A stretch of DNA of 64,000 bases from Hoeflea_A sp965216535 (lineage in GTDB: Bacteria; Pseudomonadota; Alphaproteobacteria; Rhizobiales; Rhizobiaceae): contig OZ244175.1 in assembly GCA_965216535.1 (NCBI GenBank), forward strand, positions 186,001 through 250,000, written 5' to 3'. A program made the translations under genes and the position numbers. Positions 35,610-45,368 of this stretch are shown here, in pieces. Each line of letters begins with the position of its first letter. Within the stretch, counting starts at the first letter, position 1. Under the pieces are notes generated by a model, which saw nothing but the letters and a program-made list of their open reading frames with translations, did no database searches and was not told where the DNA came from.

Positions 35610-38600
35610 ATGGGCGTGCGCCGTCACCCGAAGCGAGACAAACACATCGCCAGAGTGGCGGATATCCTCAAGAAGGAGAAACGGCCGGCGATCGATCCGG
35701 ACATCCTTTTCGGGCGTGTGAGTGCCGATGACGTGGTCACGTTCCGTCCCGATGCCTTGGCGGCGGCAGCCGCCGACGCCCATCGCCAGCTGATGGCATG
35801 GGACGGCAAGGGCGCGCTCGTCAATGTCGAGACCGTCGAGGGGATTGATGTCGCCGGGCGACCGGTGACGCTGGTGAGCATCATCGACCGCAACATGCCC
35901 TTCCTGTTCGATTCGGTCATGGCGGAGATTTCCACCTCGCACCGCGACACCTATCTTGCCGCGCATCCAATCCTTTCGGTCAGCCATGGCAAGGGCGGCA
36001 AGGTCGAGGATGTGGTGCTTTATGTCGCCGGTGAAAGCGACGAGGACTGGTCCAAGGTCAGCCTCATCCAGGTGTACCTGCCCAACATTTCCGCGGCGGC
36101 GATGGGTGAGCTCAAGGATTGCCTGCTCAAGGTGCTCGATCAGGTGCACCGCGCGGTGGTCGACTGGCGCGGCATGCTCGAAAAGCTCGACGGTGTCATC
36201 GACGAACTGGAAGCGTCCAGTGCCTTCCACCACGTCGCCGAGCGCGATGAAGCGCTGGCCTTTCTGTCGTGGCTGCGCGACGACAATTTCACCTTCCTGG
36301 GCATGCGCGAGTATCACTATGCCGGGACCGGCAAGGAGGCCCGGGTGGAGCGCGCCGAGGACACGGGGCTCGGCATTCTGTCCGATCCCAATGTGCGGGT
36401 GCTGAGGCGCGGCACCGATCATGTGACGACGACCCCCGAATTGCTCGCATTCCTGCAGGGTCCTGATGCGCTGATCGTCACCAAGGCCAATGTCCGTTCG
36501 CTCGTGCATCGGCGCGCCTACATGGATTACATCGGCGTCAAGCGTTACGACGAGAGCGGCCGGGTCACCGGCGAACTGCGGATCGTCGGCCTGTTCACGT
36601 CAACGGCCTATACCCGTTCGGTCACCCGCATTCCGCTGCTGCGATCGAAGGCCGACGCGGTCATTGCCAGTTTCGGCTTCGATTCGGAAAGCCATTCGGG
36701 CAAGGTTCTGCTGAACGCCCTGGAAAGCTATCCGCGCGACGAGCTGTTCCAGGTCGATGTGCCGATGCTCGCCGGCTTTTGCGAACAGATCATGGAGCTC
36801 AACGACCGGCCTCGTGTTCGGGTGCTGCCACGCATCGATCGCTTCGACCGCTTCGTTTCCGTGATGGTCTATGTTCCGCGCGACCAATACAATTCCGATG
36901 CCCGCGAGCGCATCGGCGCCTACCTCAAGGACGTCTTCGACGCCAGACTCTCGGCCTATTATCCGGCCTTCCCGGAAGGCGGCGTCGCGCGCGTCCATTT
37001 TGTGCTCGGTCGTTCGACGGGCAAGACGCCACGCGTGAACCAGGAAACGCTGGAAAACTCGGTTCGCACCATCGTCACGCGCTGGGAAGACCGTTTTGCG
37101 ACCCTGGCTGGGGTGGAGGCCCTGTCGCTTCATACGTCCGATGCCTATCGCGATTACTTTACGCCAGAGGAAGCGGTCGAAGATCTCGCCAACTTCCTGA
37201 CCTGCAGCGACGACAATCCGATCAATATCGATTTCTACCAGCGCGACGGTGAGGCAAGCGACCACCTGTCCCTGAAGATCTTCCACCTGGACGAACCGGT
37301 CGAACTGTCGCGACGGGTGCCGTTGCTTGAAAACCTGGGTTTCAACGTCATCAGCGAGCAGACTTTCGATCTGTCGATTGGCGCCGATGTCACGGAAACC
37401 CGCAAGGTTGTGCTGCACAACATGGAACTGGTGCACCGCGAGGGCATGGCGGTGGACCTGGCGCTGCTCGTGCACATGCTCGACGAGGCGTTTCTGTCGA
37501 CCTGGTACAGTCGCATCGACAATGACAGCTTCAACCGGCTGGTCATCAATGCCGGCCTAACGGCCCGTGAGGTCGTCGTCATGCGCGCCTATGCGCGCTA
37601 TCTGCGGCAGGCCGGCATTACCTACTCGCAGGGCTACATTGCCGGTACGCTCAACCGCTATCCGGACATTGCCGCGTCGATCTTCCGGCTGTTCCGCAGC
37701 CGGTTCGATCTGAAGGAACGCGGCAAGAAGTCGGAACTCGATTCGGAGAAGATCATCGCCGATATCGAGGAAGAGCTGACCCGCGTGCCAAGCCTCGACG
37801 ATGACCGCATCCTGCGGCGATACGTCAATGCCATCATGGCGACGGTACGGACCAACTATCACCAGCGGCAGGATGACGGGTCACCGCGCGAGTCATTGGC
37901 CTTCAAACTCGATCCGCGAGAACTGGACGGCATTCCGGAGCCGCGCCCGTTCCGTGAGATCTTTGTCTACGGGTCCGAAGTGGAAGGCGTTCATCTGCGC
38001 TTCGGGCCGATCGCCCGAGGCGGTCTTCGCTGGTCCGACCGGGCGCAGGATTACCGCACCGAGGTGCTGGGGCTCGTCAAAGCGCAGCAGGTCAAGAATG
38101 CCGTGATCGTTCCGGTCGGGTCCAAGGGCGGATTCTATCCGAAAAAACTGCCGGCGGGCGGCAACCGTGATGATGTCTTTGCCGCTGGCCGAGAGGCCTA
38201 CAAGACCTTCATCTCCTCTTTGTTGTCGGTCACCGACAATATCGTCGACGACAAGATCGTGCGGCCGAGCCGCACGGTCTGCCATGACGGCGAAGATCCC
38301 TATTTTGTCGTTGCTGCCGACAAAGGCACGGCCACGTTCTCCGACACGGCCAATGCCATCAGCCAGGCGCATCACTTCTGGCTCGACGATGCTTTCGCGT
38401 CGGGCGGTTCCGCCGGTTACGACCACAAGAAGATGGGGATTACAGCACGCGGCGCCTGGGAGGCGGTGGAGCGCCATTTCCGCGAAATGGACATCGATAT
38501 CCAGAAAACGGAATTCAAGGTGGTCGGTGTCGGCGACATGTCCGGCGATGTGTTCGGCAATGGCATGCTGCTGTCGCCGAAGATCCAGTTGGTGGCGGCG

Positions 38601-40409
38601 TTCGACCACCGCGACATCTTCATCGATCCCGATCCGGACTGCGCTTCCAGCTTCAAGGAGCGAAAGCGTATGTTCAATCTCGGCCGCTCCAGCTGGCAGG
38701 ACTACGATCGCTCCAAGCTGTCGAAGGGCGGTATGATCATCCCGCGCAGCGAAAAGTCGGTCACCTTGACCGCGGAGGCCGCCCAGGCCATCGGCTTCAA
38801 GCATGCCAAGGCGACACCGTTCGAGATCCTGACGGCGATCCTCAAGGCCGACGTGGATCTGCTCTGGTTTGGCGGCATCGGCACCTACGTCAAGGCGGCG
38901 GGTGAGAGCGATGACGAGGTCGGTGATCGGACCAATGATTCCATCCGCATCACCGCGAGCGAAGTGGGTGCCAAGGTCATTGGCGAGGGCGCCAATCTCG
39001 GCGTCACCCAGCTTGGTCGCATTGAATACAATCAGCACGGCGGCCGCTGCAATTCGGACGCCATCGACAACTCCGCCGGGGTCAATTCCTCTGACGTCGA
39101 GGTCAACATCAAGATTGCATTGGCGACAGCGATGCGGGACGAGCGGCTGACGCTTGCCAACCGCAACAAGTTGCTGGAGTCGATGACGGACGAGGTGGCC
39201 GCGCTGGTATTGCGGAACAACTACCTGCAGACGCTGGCGATTTCACTCGTCGACAGACGCAGCGCTCGCGCTACCGGTGATCTCGTGCGGATGATGAATC
39301 GGCTGGAGGCGGAAGGTCATCTCGACCGCGAAGTCGAGGAGCTGCCCGACGATACGACGTTGGCCGAGCGGCTGGCTGCCAACAAGCCGCTCACGCGGGC
39401 GGAAATCGGCGTGCTCCTGTCCTATGCCAAGATCGTTCTATTCGACGATCTGACCAGTAGCGAGCTGCTCGATGATCCTTATTTCGAACGGGAGTTGATC
39501 GATTATTTCCCCAAACGCATGCATCGCCAGCATGGTGCCGATATAAAGGGGCACCGGTTGCGCCGCGAAATCATCGGTACATTGCTGGCCAACGATGCGA
39601 TCAACCGCGGCAGCCCGATCTATGTCAGCCGGCTGGTCGATGCCACCGGCATGCTGCCGGCCGATATTGTCAAAGCTTACGTCATGATCCGCGACGGTCT
39701 CGGTCTGCCGGAGCTCTACGATGCCATCGATGCACTCGACAACAAGGTTCCCGGCGATTTCCAGAACGAACTCTATGCCGGCATGGGTCACGTCGTTCAG
39801 GCGGTCTCACGCTGGGCACTGAAAACCGGTGTCAACCGGCAGCCGATCGGTGAAACGGTCAAGGCCATGCAGAAGGCGGTCGGCTCACTGGAGGCGACGC
39901 TGCCGTCGCTGCTGCCGGAATTCATGAAGGAAGAGACGGAGATGTGGTACCAGCGCTCGGTGGATAACGGTGTGCCGCGCAAGCTGGCGCGGCGCCTGTG
40001 CCAACTGCCGGCGCTGTCCCTGCTGCCGGAGATCATGCAGGTTTCTCAGAATGCCAAGGCGGACCTGAAAAAGACCGCTCAGGTGTTTTTCGGCGTCGGT
40101 GACTTGTTCCGCATCGGCCGCATCGACCTGGCGGCGCACCGTGCCAACATCTCCGACTATTATGAGGCGCTCGCTGTCGCACGTTGCCTCGATGAGATCG
40201 GCGCGGCGCGGCGTTCCATCACCCAGGCAGCGCTTGAGCGGTTCGGAAAACAGAAGGATCCGATTGCTGCATGGCACGACGATGATCGGGTGCGTGTCGA
40301 CCGGGCACATGAGCGTGTCAGCGCCCTGATCGAAAGCGGCGAAATCAGCGTCGCCCGGCTGACGGTGGCTGCCGGCATGATGACGGATGTGGCGCGGGGA
40401 CGGGCCTGA
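35610..40409 (+). CDS. NAD-specific glutamate dehydrogenase, large (~180 kDa) type
   Basis: The enzyme oxidatively deaminates glutamate to 2-oxoglutarate, mainly in catabolism. At 1599 residues it matches the large L_180 class common in alphaproteobacteria. The long N-terminal region has ACT-like segments (TLVSIIDRNMPFLFDSVMAE), and the catalytic domain includes GGLRWSDRAQDYRTEVLGLV and VPVGSKGGFYPKKL at about 835-848. The Rossmann part holds WFGGIGTYVKAAGESD. I chose ATG 35610, with GGGAGAGAG upstream; a 39-codon extension is open but unconserved. It is the largest gene in the window and is followed 31 bp later by a transporter gene. Confidence 0.96.
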   Translation: MGVRRHPKRDKHIARVADILKKEKRPAIDPDILFGRVSADDVVTFRPDALAAAAADAHRQLMAWDGKGALVNVETVEGIDVAGRPVTLVSIIDRNMPFLFDSVMAEISTSHRDTYLAAHPILSVSHGKGGKVEDVVLYVAGESDEDWSKVSLIQVYLPNISAAAMGELKDCLLKVLDQVHRAVVDWRGMLEKLDGVIDELEASSAFHHVAERDEALAFLSWLRDDNFTFLGMREYHYAGTGKEARVERAEDTGLGILSDPNVRVLRRGTDHVTTTPELLAFLQGPDALIVTKANVRSLVHRRAYMDYIGVKRYDESGRVTGELRIVGLFTSTAYTRSVTRIPLLRSKADAVIASFGFDSESHSGKVLLNALESYPRDELFQVDVPMLAGFCEQIMELNDRPRVRVLPRIDRFDRFVSVMVYVPRDQYNSDARERIGAYLKDVFDARLSAYYPAFPEGGVARVHFVLGRSTGKTPRVNQETLENSVRTIVTRWEDRFATLAGVEALSLHTSDAYRDYFTPEEAVEDLANFLTCSDDNPINIDFYQRDGEASDHLSLKIFHLDEPVELSRRVPLLENLGFNVISEQTFDLSIGADVTETRKVVLHNMELVHREGMAVDLALLVHMLDEAFLSTWYSRIDNDSFNRLVINAGLTAREVVVMRAYARYLRQAGITYSQGYIAGTLNRYPDIAASIFRLFRSRFDLKERGKKSELDSEKIIADIEEELTRVPSLDDDRILRRYVNAIMATVRTNYHQRQDDGSPRESLAFKLDPRELDGIPEPRPFREIFVYGSEVEGVHLRFGPIARGGLRWSDRAQDYRTEVLGLVKAQQVKNAVIVPVGSKGGFYPKKLPAGGNRDDVFAAGREAYKTFISSLLSVTDNIVDDKIVRPSRTVCHDGEDPYFVVAADKGTATFSDTANAISQAHHFWLDDAFASGGSAGYDHKKMGITARGAWEAVERHFREMDIDIQKTEFKVVGVGDMSGDVFGNGMLLSPKIQLVAAFDHRDIFIDPDPDCASSFKERKRMFNLGRSSWQDYDRSKLSKGGMIIPRSEKSVTLTAEAAQAIGFKHAKATPFEILTAILKADVDLLWFGGIGTYVKAAGESDDEVGDRTNDSIRITASEVGAKVIGEGANLGVTQLGRIEYNQHGGRCNSDAIDNSAGVNSSDVEVNIKIALATAMRDERLTLANRNKLLESMTDEVAALVLRNNYLQTLAISLVDRRSARATGDLVRMMNRLEAEGHLDREVEELPDDTTLAERLAANKPLTRAEIGVLLSYAKIVLFDDLTSSELLDDPYFERELIDYFPKRMHRQHGADIKGHRLRREIIGTLLANDAINRGSPIYVSRLVDATGMLPADIVKAYVMIRDGLGLPELYDAIDALDNKVPGDFQNELYAGMGHVVQAVSRWALKTGVNRQPIGETVKAMQKAVGSLEATLPSLLPEFMKEETEMWYQRSVDNGVPRKLARRLCQLPALSLLPEIMQVSQNAKADLKKTAQVFFGVGDLFRIGRIDLAAHRANISDYYEALAVARCLDEIGAARRSITQAALERFGKQKDPIAAWHDDDRVRVDRAHERVSALIESGEISVARLTVAAGMMTDVARGRA

Positions 40410-40440
40410 TCCGATCGTTGATTGAGGGGAACGTAAGCCG

Positions 40441-41817
40441 ATGACGGACCAGACCATGAATGGAGGCGATAGCCGCCCGGTCGACCGCAAGGGAGTTATC
40501 GGCTGGATGATGTTCGACTGGGCGACCCAGCCGTTCCACACGTTGATCATCACGTTTGTCTTTGCACCCTACTTCGCCGCGCACGTGGCGGCCAATCCTG
40601 TGCGGGGTCAGGAAATCTGGGGTTTGGCCACCGGACTGGGCGGCCTCGCGATCGCCATCATGGCTCCGGTGCTGGGCGCGATCGCTGACAGCACCGGGCC
40701 CCGAAAGCCCTGGATCCTCGCGTTTTCCTTTCCGGCCGTCATCGGCTGTTGGATGCTCTGGTATGCGTTGCCCGGCGGCAGCGATATGACTCTGGTCATC
40801 ACAGCGCTCATTCTCGGCCTGATTGGAATGGAGTTCGCGGCGGTCTTCAACAATGCCATGATGCCGGATCAGGTGCCGCGTTCGCATCTTGGCCGGCTTT
40901 CCGGTTCCGCCTGGGCGCTGGGCTATGTCGGCGGAATTGTCTCGCTTGTTATCGTGCTCGGTTTTCTCGCGGCCGATTCCTCCAGCGGAAAAACCCTGTT
41001 CGGACTCACCCCATTGTTCGGGCTCGATCCACAGACGCATCAGGGCGATCGGGCCTCCGGCCCCCTGACCGCCATTTGGTACGTGATCTTCGTGCTGCCG
41101 ATGTTTCTGTTCACGCCGGATGTGCACCGTCGTCGCGTGAGCAAAGGTGCCGTTGCCCAGGGTCTAAGCCAGTTGCTGAAGACCTTGGAGGCATTGCCGC
41201 GGGAGCGCAGCTACTTCAGCTTTCTGATTTCCAGCATGCTCTACCGGGACGCTTTGGGTGCGCTTTATGCTTTCGGCGGCATCTATGCAGCTGGTGTGTT
41301 GGGGTGGCCAACAATCAAAATCGGAATTTTCGGCATTCTGGCAGCGACCGTCGGTGTTTTTGGAGCCTGGGCCGGCGGACAGATTGATGACCGCTACGGT
41401 CCTAAGACCGTCGTCAATATCGGCATCGCCTTGCTGATCCTGTGCTGCGTCCTGGTGGTGTCGACGTCGCCGACCGAAGTGCTCTTCATTGCCGTGGGCA
41501 GCGAGGCGTCACCGTCGAATCTTCCGGATCTGGCATTCTATGTCGCCGGTTGCCTGATCGGTGCCGCCGGCGGCGGTCTCCAGGCCGCATCGCGGACGCT
41601 GTTGGTGGACCAGGTGCCGGACGACCGTGTCACCGAGGCTTTCGGCCTCTATGCCCTGTCGGGAAAAGCCACGACGTTCATCGGCCCGCTGCTGATAGCC
41701 GGCGCGACCGGCCTGTTCGACAGTCAGCGGCTCGGCGTGACGCCAGTCATTTTCCTGTTCATCGCAGGCGCCCTGCTTCTGCCCTGGGTCAAGAGTGCCC
41801 ACGACGCGCGGCCCTGA
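40441..41817 (+). CDS. UMF1/Atg22-type MFS transporter
   Basis: The 458-residue protein has about twelve membrane segments. It opens with GWMMFDWATQPFHTLIITFV, the conserved YDWANSAF-like start of the UMF1 family, followed by GLGGLAIAIMAPVLGAIADS and RKPWILAF. A later DQVPDDRVTEAFGLYALSGK is the second family block. Related fungal Atg22 exports amino acids from the vacuole; bacterial substrates are unknown. Its position 31 bp after the glutamate dehydrogenase gene suggests co-expression, and amino acid movement is a plausible but unproven role. Confidence 0.87.
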   Translation: MTDQTMNGGDSRPVDRKGVIGWMMFDWATQPFHTLIITFVFAPYFAAHVAANPVRGQEIWGLATGLGGLAIAIMAPVLGAIADSTGPRKPWILAFSFPAVIGCWMLWYALPGGSDMTLVITALILGLIGMEFAAVFNNAMMPDQVPRSHLGRLSGSAWALGYVGGIVSLVIVLGFLAADSSSGKTLFGLTPLFGLDPQTHQGDRASGPLTAIWYVIFVLPMFLFTPDVHRRRVSKGAVAQGLSQLLKTLEALPRERSYFSFLISSMLYRDALGALYAFGGIYAAGVLGWPTIKIGIFGILAATVGVFGAWAGGQIDDRYGPKTVVNIGIALLILCCVLVVSTSPTEVLFIAVGSEASPSNLPDLAFYVAGCLIGAAGGGLQAASRTLLVDQVPDDRVTEAFGLYALSGKATTFIGPLLIAGATGLFDSQRLGVTPVIFLFIAGALLLPWVKSAHDARP

Positions 41818-41839
41818 TCGGTTACCACTGTGGCTGATC

Positions 41840-43456
41840 TCAGTGCCGAAAGTGCCGCATTCCGGTGAAGACCATGGCTATGCCTGCTTCATCAGCGGCT
41901 TTGATGACCTCGTCGTCGCGCATTGAACCGCCCGGTTGGATGACGGCCGTGGCGCCGGCCTCGATGGCCGATATCAACCCGTCGGCAAAGGGGAAGAAGG
42001 CGTCCGAGGCGACAACGGATCCCCGCGTCAGCGGTTCCGCCAGGCCAAGCGCCTCGGCGGCATCCTCCGCTTTCCGGGCGGCGATGCGAGACGAGTCGAT
42101 GCGGCTCATCTGGCCGGCGCCGATGCCTACTGTGGCGCCGTCGCGGCAATAGACAATGGCGTTCGACTTGACGTGTTTGGCGACGCGGAACGCGAATTTC
42201 AGATCGTTCATCTCAGCGTCGCTCGGTGTTCGGGCCGTCACGCATCTCAATTCGATGTCGTCGACGCAGCCGTTGTCGCGCGACTGCACCAGCATGCCGC
42301 CGGCGACGGTTTTGGCCGACAGGCCGGGCGCACGCGGATCGGCGAGGCCGCCGGTCGACAGGAGGCGCAGGTTCTTCTTCTCCGCGATCACGGCGCGCGC
42401 CGCGTCCGTGACGTCCGGTGCAATGATGACCTCGGTGAAGATCTTGACGATTTCACGGGCCGCTTCTTCGTCGAGTGCACGGTTGAAGGCAACGATCCCG
42501 CCGAATGCCGAGACCGGGTCGCAGGCAAGGGCCGCTTCGTAGGCAGCTTTCAGGCTCTCTCCGACGGCAACACCACAGGGATTGGCGTGTTTGATGATGG
42601 CGCAGGCCGATGCATCCTGCGGGGCAAATTCGCTGACCAGTTCGAACGCAGCATCAGTATCGTTGATGTTGTTGTAGGAGAGCTGCTTGCCCTGATGCAA
42701 AACAGCGCTCGCCACGCCCGGTCGCGCATCGCCCGAGACATAGAAGCCGGCGGTCTGATGCGGGTTCTCACCGTAGCGCATGACATCCTGAAGCGAGCCT
42801 GCAAGGACACGCCTTTCCGGAGTTGCCTGCTTTAATTCGTCGGCGAACCATCCAGCGATGGCGGCATCATAAGATGCGGTTCTCGCATAGGCCCGCGCGG
42901 CCATGGATTTCCGGAAAGCCAGGCTCAGGTGGCCGTCACCGGCATCGAGTTCTTCACCCAGCGCTGCATAATCCGTAACATTCGTGATCACGGTGACATA
43001 GGCATGGTTCTTGGCCGCGGCGCGGATCATCGCCGGACCGCCGATGTCGATGTTCTCGACCGTCGTGTCGTAGTCGCCCCCTGCTGCCCGCACCGCCTCG
43101 AAGGGATAGAGATCGATCACGGCGATATCGATCGGTACGATCGCATTGTCCCGCATGGCGGCGGCATGATCGGCATCGTCGCGGATCCCCAGCAGCCCGC
43201 CATGCACACCGGGATGCAGGGTTTTGACCCGTCCGTCCATGATCTCCGGAAAGCCGGTCAGGTCGGTGACATCGCGTACCGCCAGCCCGGCATCGGCCAG
43301 TTTTTTGGCGGTTCCGCCGGTCGAAACGAGTTCAATCCCGTGGGTTGTCAGTTTCTCGGCGAGCGGCACCAGGCCTGATTTGTCGGAGACCGACAGCAGG
43401 GCTCGGCGGGGCCGAACGAGATCCGGCGCCGGGATGTGTTTGGACGAAACGGCCAT
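41840..43456 (-). CDS. purH: Bifunctional AICAR formyltransferase/IMP cyclohydrolase
   Basis: PurH performs the last two steps of IMP synthesis. The 538-residue protein has the N-terminal MGS-like cyclohydrolase domain (RRALLSVSDKSGLVPLAEKL, STGGTAKKLADAG, GRVKTLHPGVHGG) and the C-terminal formyltransferase part. The latter includes RYGENPHQTAGFY, then IIKHANPCGVAVG with the catalytic Lys-His pair, and the end segment DAFFPFADGLISAIEAG. Length is normal. It is last in a minus-strand run after htpX, rsmB and the heparinase-like gene and converges with the MFS gene. Confidence 0.98.
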   Translation of the reverse strand: MAVSSKHIPAPDLVRPRRALLSVSDKSGLVPLAEKLTTHGIELVSTGGTAKKLADAGLAVRDVTDLTGFPEIMDGRVKTLHPGVHGGLLGIRDDADHAAAMRDNAIVPIDIAVIDLYPFEAVRAAGGDYDTTVENIDIGGPAMIRAAAKNHAYVTVITNVTDYAALGEELDAGDGHLSLAFRKSMAARAYARTASYDAAIAGWFADELKQATPERRVLAGSLQDVMRYGENPHQTAGFYVSGDARPGVASAVLHQGKQLSYNNINDTDAAFELVSEFAPQDASACAIIKHANPCGVAVGESLKAAYEAALACDPVSAFGGIVAFNRALDEEAAREIVKIFTEVIIAPDVTDAARAVIAEKKNLRLLSTGGLADPRAPGLSAKTVAGGMLVQSRDNGCVDDIELRCVTARTPSDAEMNDLKFAFRVAKHVKSNAIVYCRDGATVGIGAGQMSRIDSSRIAARKAEDAAEALGLAEPLTRGSVVASDAFFPFADGLISAIEAGATAVIQPGGSMRDDEVIKAADEAGIAMVFTGMRHFRH

Positions 43457-43523
43457 AGCAACGATCCTTCAAGGGGAAACCGTCGTTCGCGTAGCATAGT
43501 GCAGCGCAATATTGAACCGTCTG

Positions 43524-43564
43524 CCCACCGTTGAAGGTGGGTTCGAAGCCGGTTTCCCCGGCTT
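43524..43564. other. Two tandem perfect hairpins in the purH-heparinase gap
   Basis: CCCACC/GGTGGG (43524-43529 and 43536-43541, 6-base loop) is followed by AAGCCGG/CCGGCTT (43546-43552 and 43558-43564, 5-base loop). They lie after the stop of the heparinase-like gene on its own strand and before purH. No T-run follows in either direction, so they may be mRNA 3'-end protection or processing structures rather than a simple terminator. Confidence 0.45.
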
Positions 43565-43577
43565 GTGGATCGGGATG

Positions 43578-45284
43578 TTATTTTCGGGTCTTCGGAACCG
43601 AGCGGACAAAGGTCCAGGCGATTTCGGATTTCTGCGAAATCACCATGTTGACGACGATCTGGGCCGACCGGCGCGGCCCGGCGAGATCGGCAAAGAAGAT
43701 GTCTTCCTCGATCTCCGCACCGACATCGGGCGAATAGAAAGTCCAGAACTCGCCATCGCTTGCGGTCAGGACGATGTCGTTGTTCTTGTCGCGAGACAGC
43801 TGGATTTTTGGATGAATATGGAAACGGATTGCAGCCTGCGTGTCGCGGGCGATCGACAGGTCGTAACGCGATGATTTGGCCAATCGGTCGCGGCCGGACA
43901 GGACATTACCTTCCGCACTGAGCTGCAAGGAGCGCTCGTGCACCAGCCCGAAGCGTTCGGCGAAACCATCATGCTTGGCGACAAAACCCTGGCGGCCGGA
44001 ATCGTCGTCGCGGCGCTCGACGTCGACATTGGCCGGGCCTGAAACGATGACCGGGCCCAGGTAAGAAGAGTTGGAAATCGTTGCCGAGGAGGTGTCGGCC
44101 ACCGTCAATGTCGTGTGGGCGGCCGTGGTGCGCGCCAGCTTGGCATAGCTTGGCTGGAAATAGGCCGGGGCGCCGCAATTGACGATAAAGCGGTTGCGGC
44201 CACACGACATTTCAAAAGACAGGCAGCCGGCATGGGCGGTGGCCGACAGTTCTCCAGGTGGTGGTGGCCCGGTATCGGCAAGCACGATCGTCTTGCGGTT
44301 GGCCAGCCGCTGATACTTCATCTGCGGCGTCAGTTTCAGCGGCTCGCCACCGGCTTCGTCATAGCGCAGGACCGACAGCAGCCGGTCGGCCGGTTGCGCT
44401 GTCGTACCGTTGAACAGCGCCAGCGTGCCATCGGTGTGACGGAAGAAGCGCAGCGCCTGGAACATGCGGTCGATGCTGGGTACCAGCCCTTTGGGCGGTG
44501 TGTGGCCGAGATTGAGATAGGTCTGTCGCAAGGGCAACAAGTCGGCCAGCAAGGTCATGTTGACCTGCGGATTGCGCGACACGTGGCCGCCATCCGGTAG
44601 GATCTGTTTTTCCAGTTCGATGTCGAGGTTGCGCGCCGCGATCTTGATGGCGGACGGACTGGCCGGCGTCGCCAGCGTCGTCATGGCCAGAGCCATGTAA
44701 ACCCGGAACCGTGACTCGCCTTCGCGCATGACAGGCGCCATGCGCCGCAGGTAACGGTTTTGCTGGGCGATGCTGCGAATAAACCGCTTATAGAAGCCAC
44801 GATCCTGGTTCTTCAGGATGATCGGTGAGTGCGACAGCCATGCCAGAAGGCGCTGTGCGGTAACATCCGGCTGCCAGGCAATGCCGACTTTGCTTTTGCC
44901 CCAGGTGTTGATCCAGTCTTCGGTGAGTTGGCGGGCATCGGCGAATGCCTCGTCGGTCTCCGCGGCGCGCAGGTGGCGCAGCCAGCGGAAGCTGTGGAGC
45001 GATTCGTCGAACCCCTCCGACGGCCCCACCATCAGGAAAGGCGACTGTCCGTCGGTTTCAAGCACGCGGCCTGCCAGCGGAAAGCGACCGGTGTGGATTT
45101 CGTGGGCAATATAAGGGTCTGCAATGCGCAGGTCGGTCGGTGCGACGATGAGACGGTCGGGCACCTTGCCGAAAATACGCCAGGCGGCAATACGGCCGAT
45201 CGACAGCCGGCGCGTTATGCGTCGTCCGGTTTCACGCAGATAAAGCGGCACGACGTGCCGAAACTGAGTCAATGCTGCCGCCAA
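43578..45284 (-). CDS. Heparinase II/III family protein
   Basis: The 568-residue protein has the N-terminal alpha/alpha-toroid region (HSFRWLRHLRAAETDEAFAD, then a long helical section with NRYLRRMAPVMREGESRF) and the C-terminal beta-sheet domain with CLSFEMSCGRNRFIVNCGAP and TTAAHTTLTVADTSSA. The histidine in AAHTTL is likely catalytic by family comparison. Members are polysaccharide lyases; in rhizobia one such gene usually sits between rsmB and purH, as here. The polysaccharide acted on is unknown. No signal peptide is evident at the N terminus. Confidence 0.9.
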   Translation of the reverse strand: MAAALTQFRHVVPLYLRETGRRITRRLSIGRIAAWRIFGKVPDRLIVAPTDLRIADPYIAHEIHTGRFPLAGRVLETDGQSPFLMVGPSEGFDESLHSFRWLRHLRAAETDEAFADARQLTEDWINTWGKSKVGIAWQPDVTAQRLLAWLSHSPIILKNQDRGFYKRFIRSIAQQNRYLRRMAPVMREGESRFRVYMALAMTTLATPASPSAIKIAARNLDIELEKQILPDGGHVSRNPQVNMTLLADLLPLRQTYLNLGHTPPKGLVPSIDRMFQALRFFRHTDGTLALFNGTTAQPADRLLSVLRYDEAGGEPLKLTPQMKYQRLANRKTIVLADTGPPPPGELSATAHAGCLSFEMSCGRNRFIVNCGAPAYFQPSYAKLARTTAAHTTLTVADTSSATISNSSYLGPVIVSGPANVDVERRDDDSGRQGFVAKHDGFAERFGLVHERSLQLSAEGNVLSGRDRLAKSSRYDLSIARDTQAAIRFHIHPKIQLSRDKNNDIVLTASDGEFWTFYSPDVGAEIEEDIFFADLAGPRRSAQIVVNMVISQKSEIAWTFVRSVPKTRK

Positions 45285-45368
45285 ACCCTATCCCCGTACT
45301 CCCCGTGAGGGGGCGCCCGTCCGTCTATACCATAAGACTATTTCGTCGACAGGGTAAATGAATGCCAA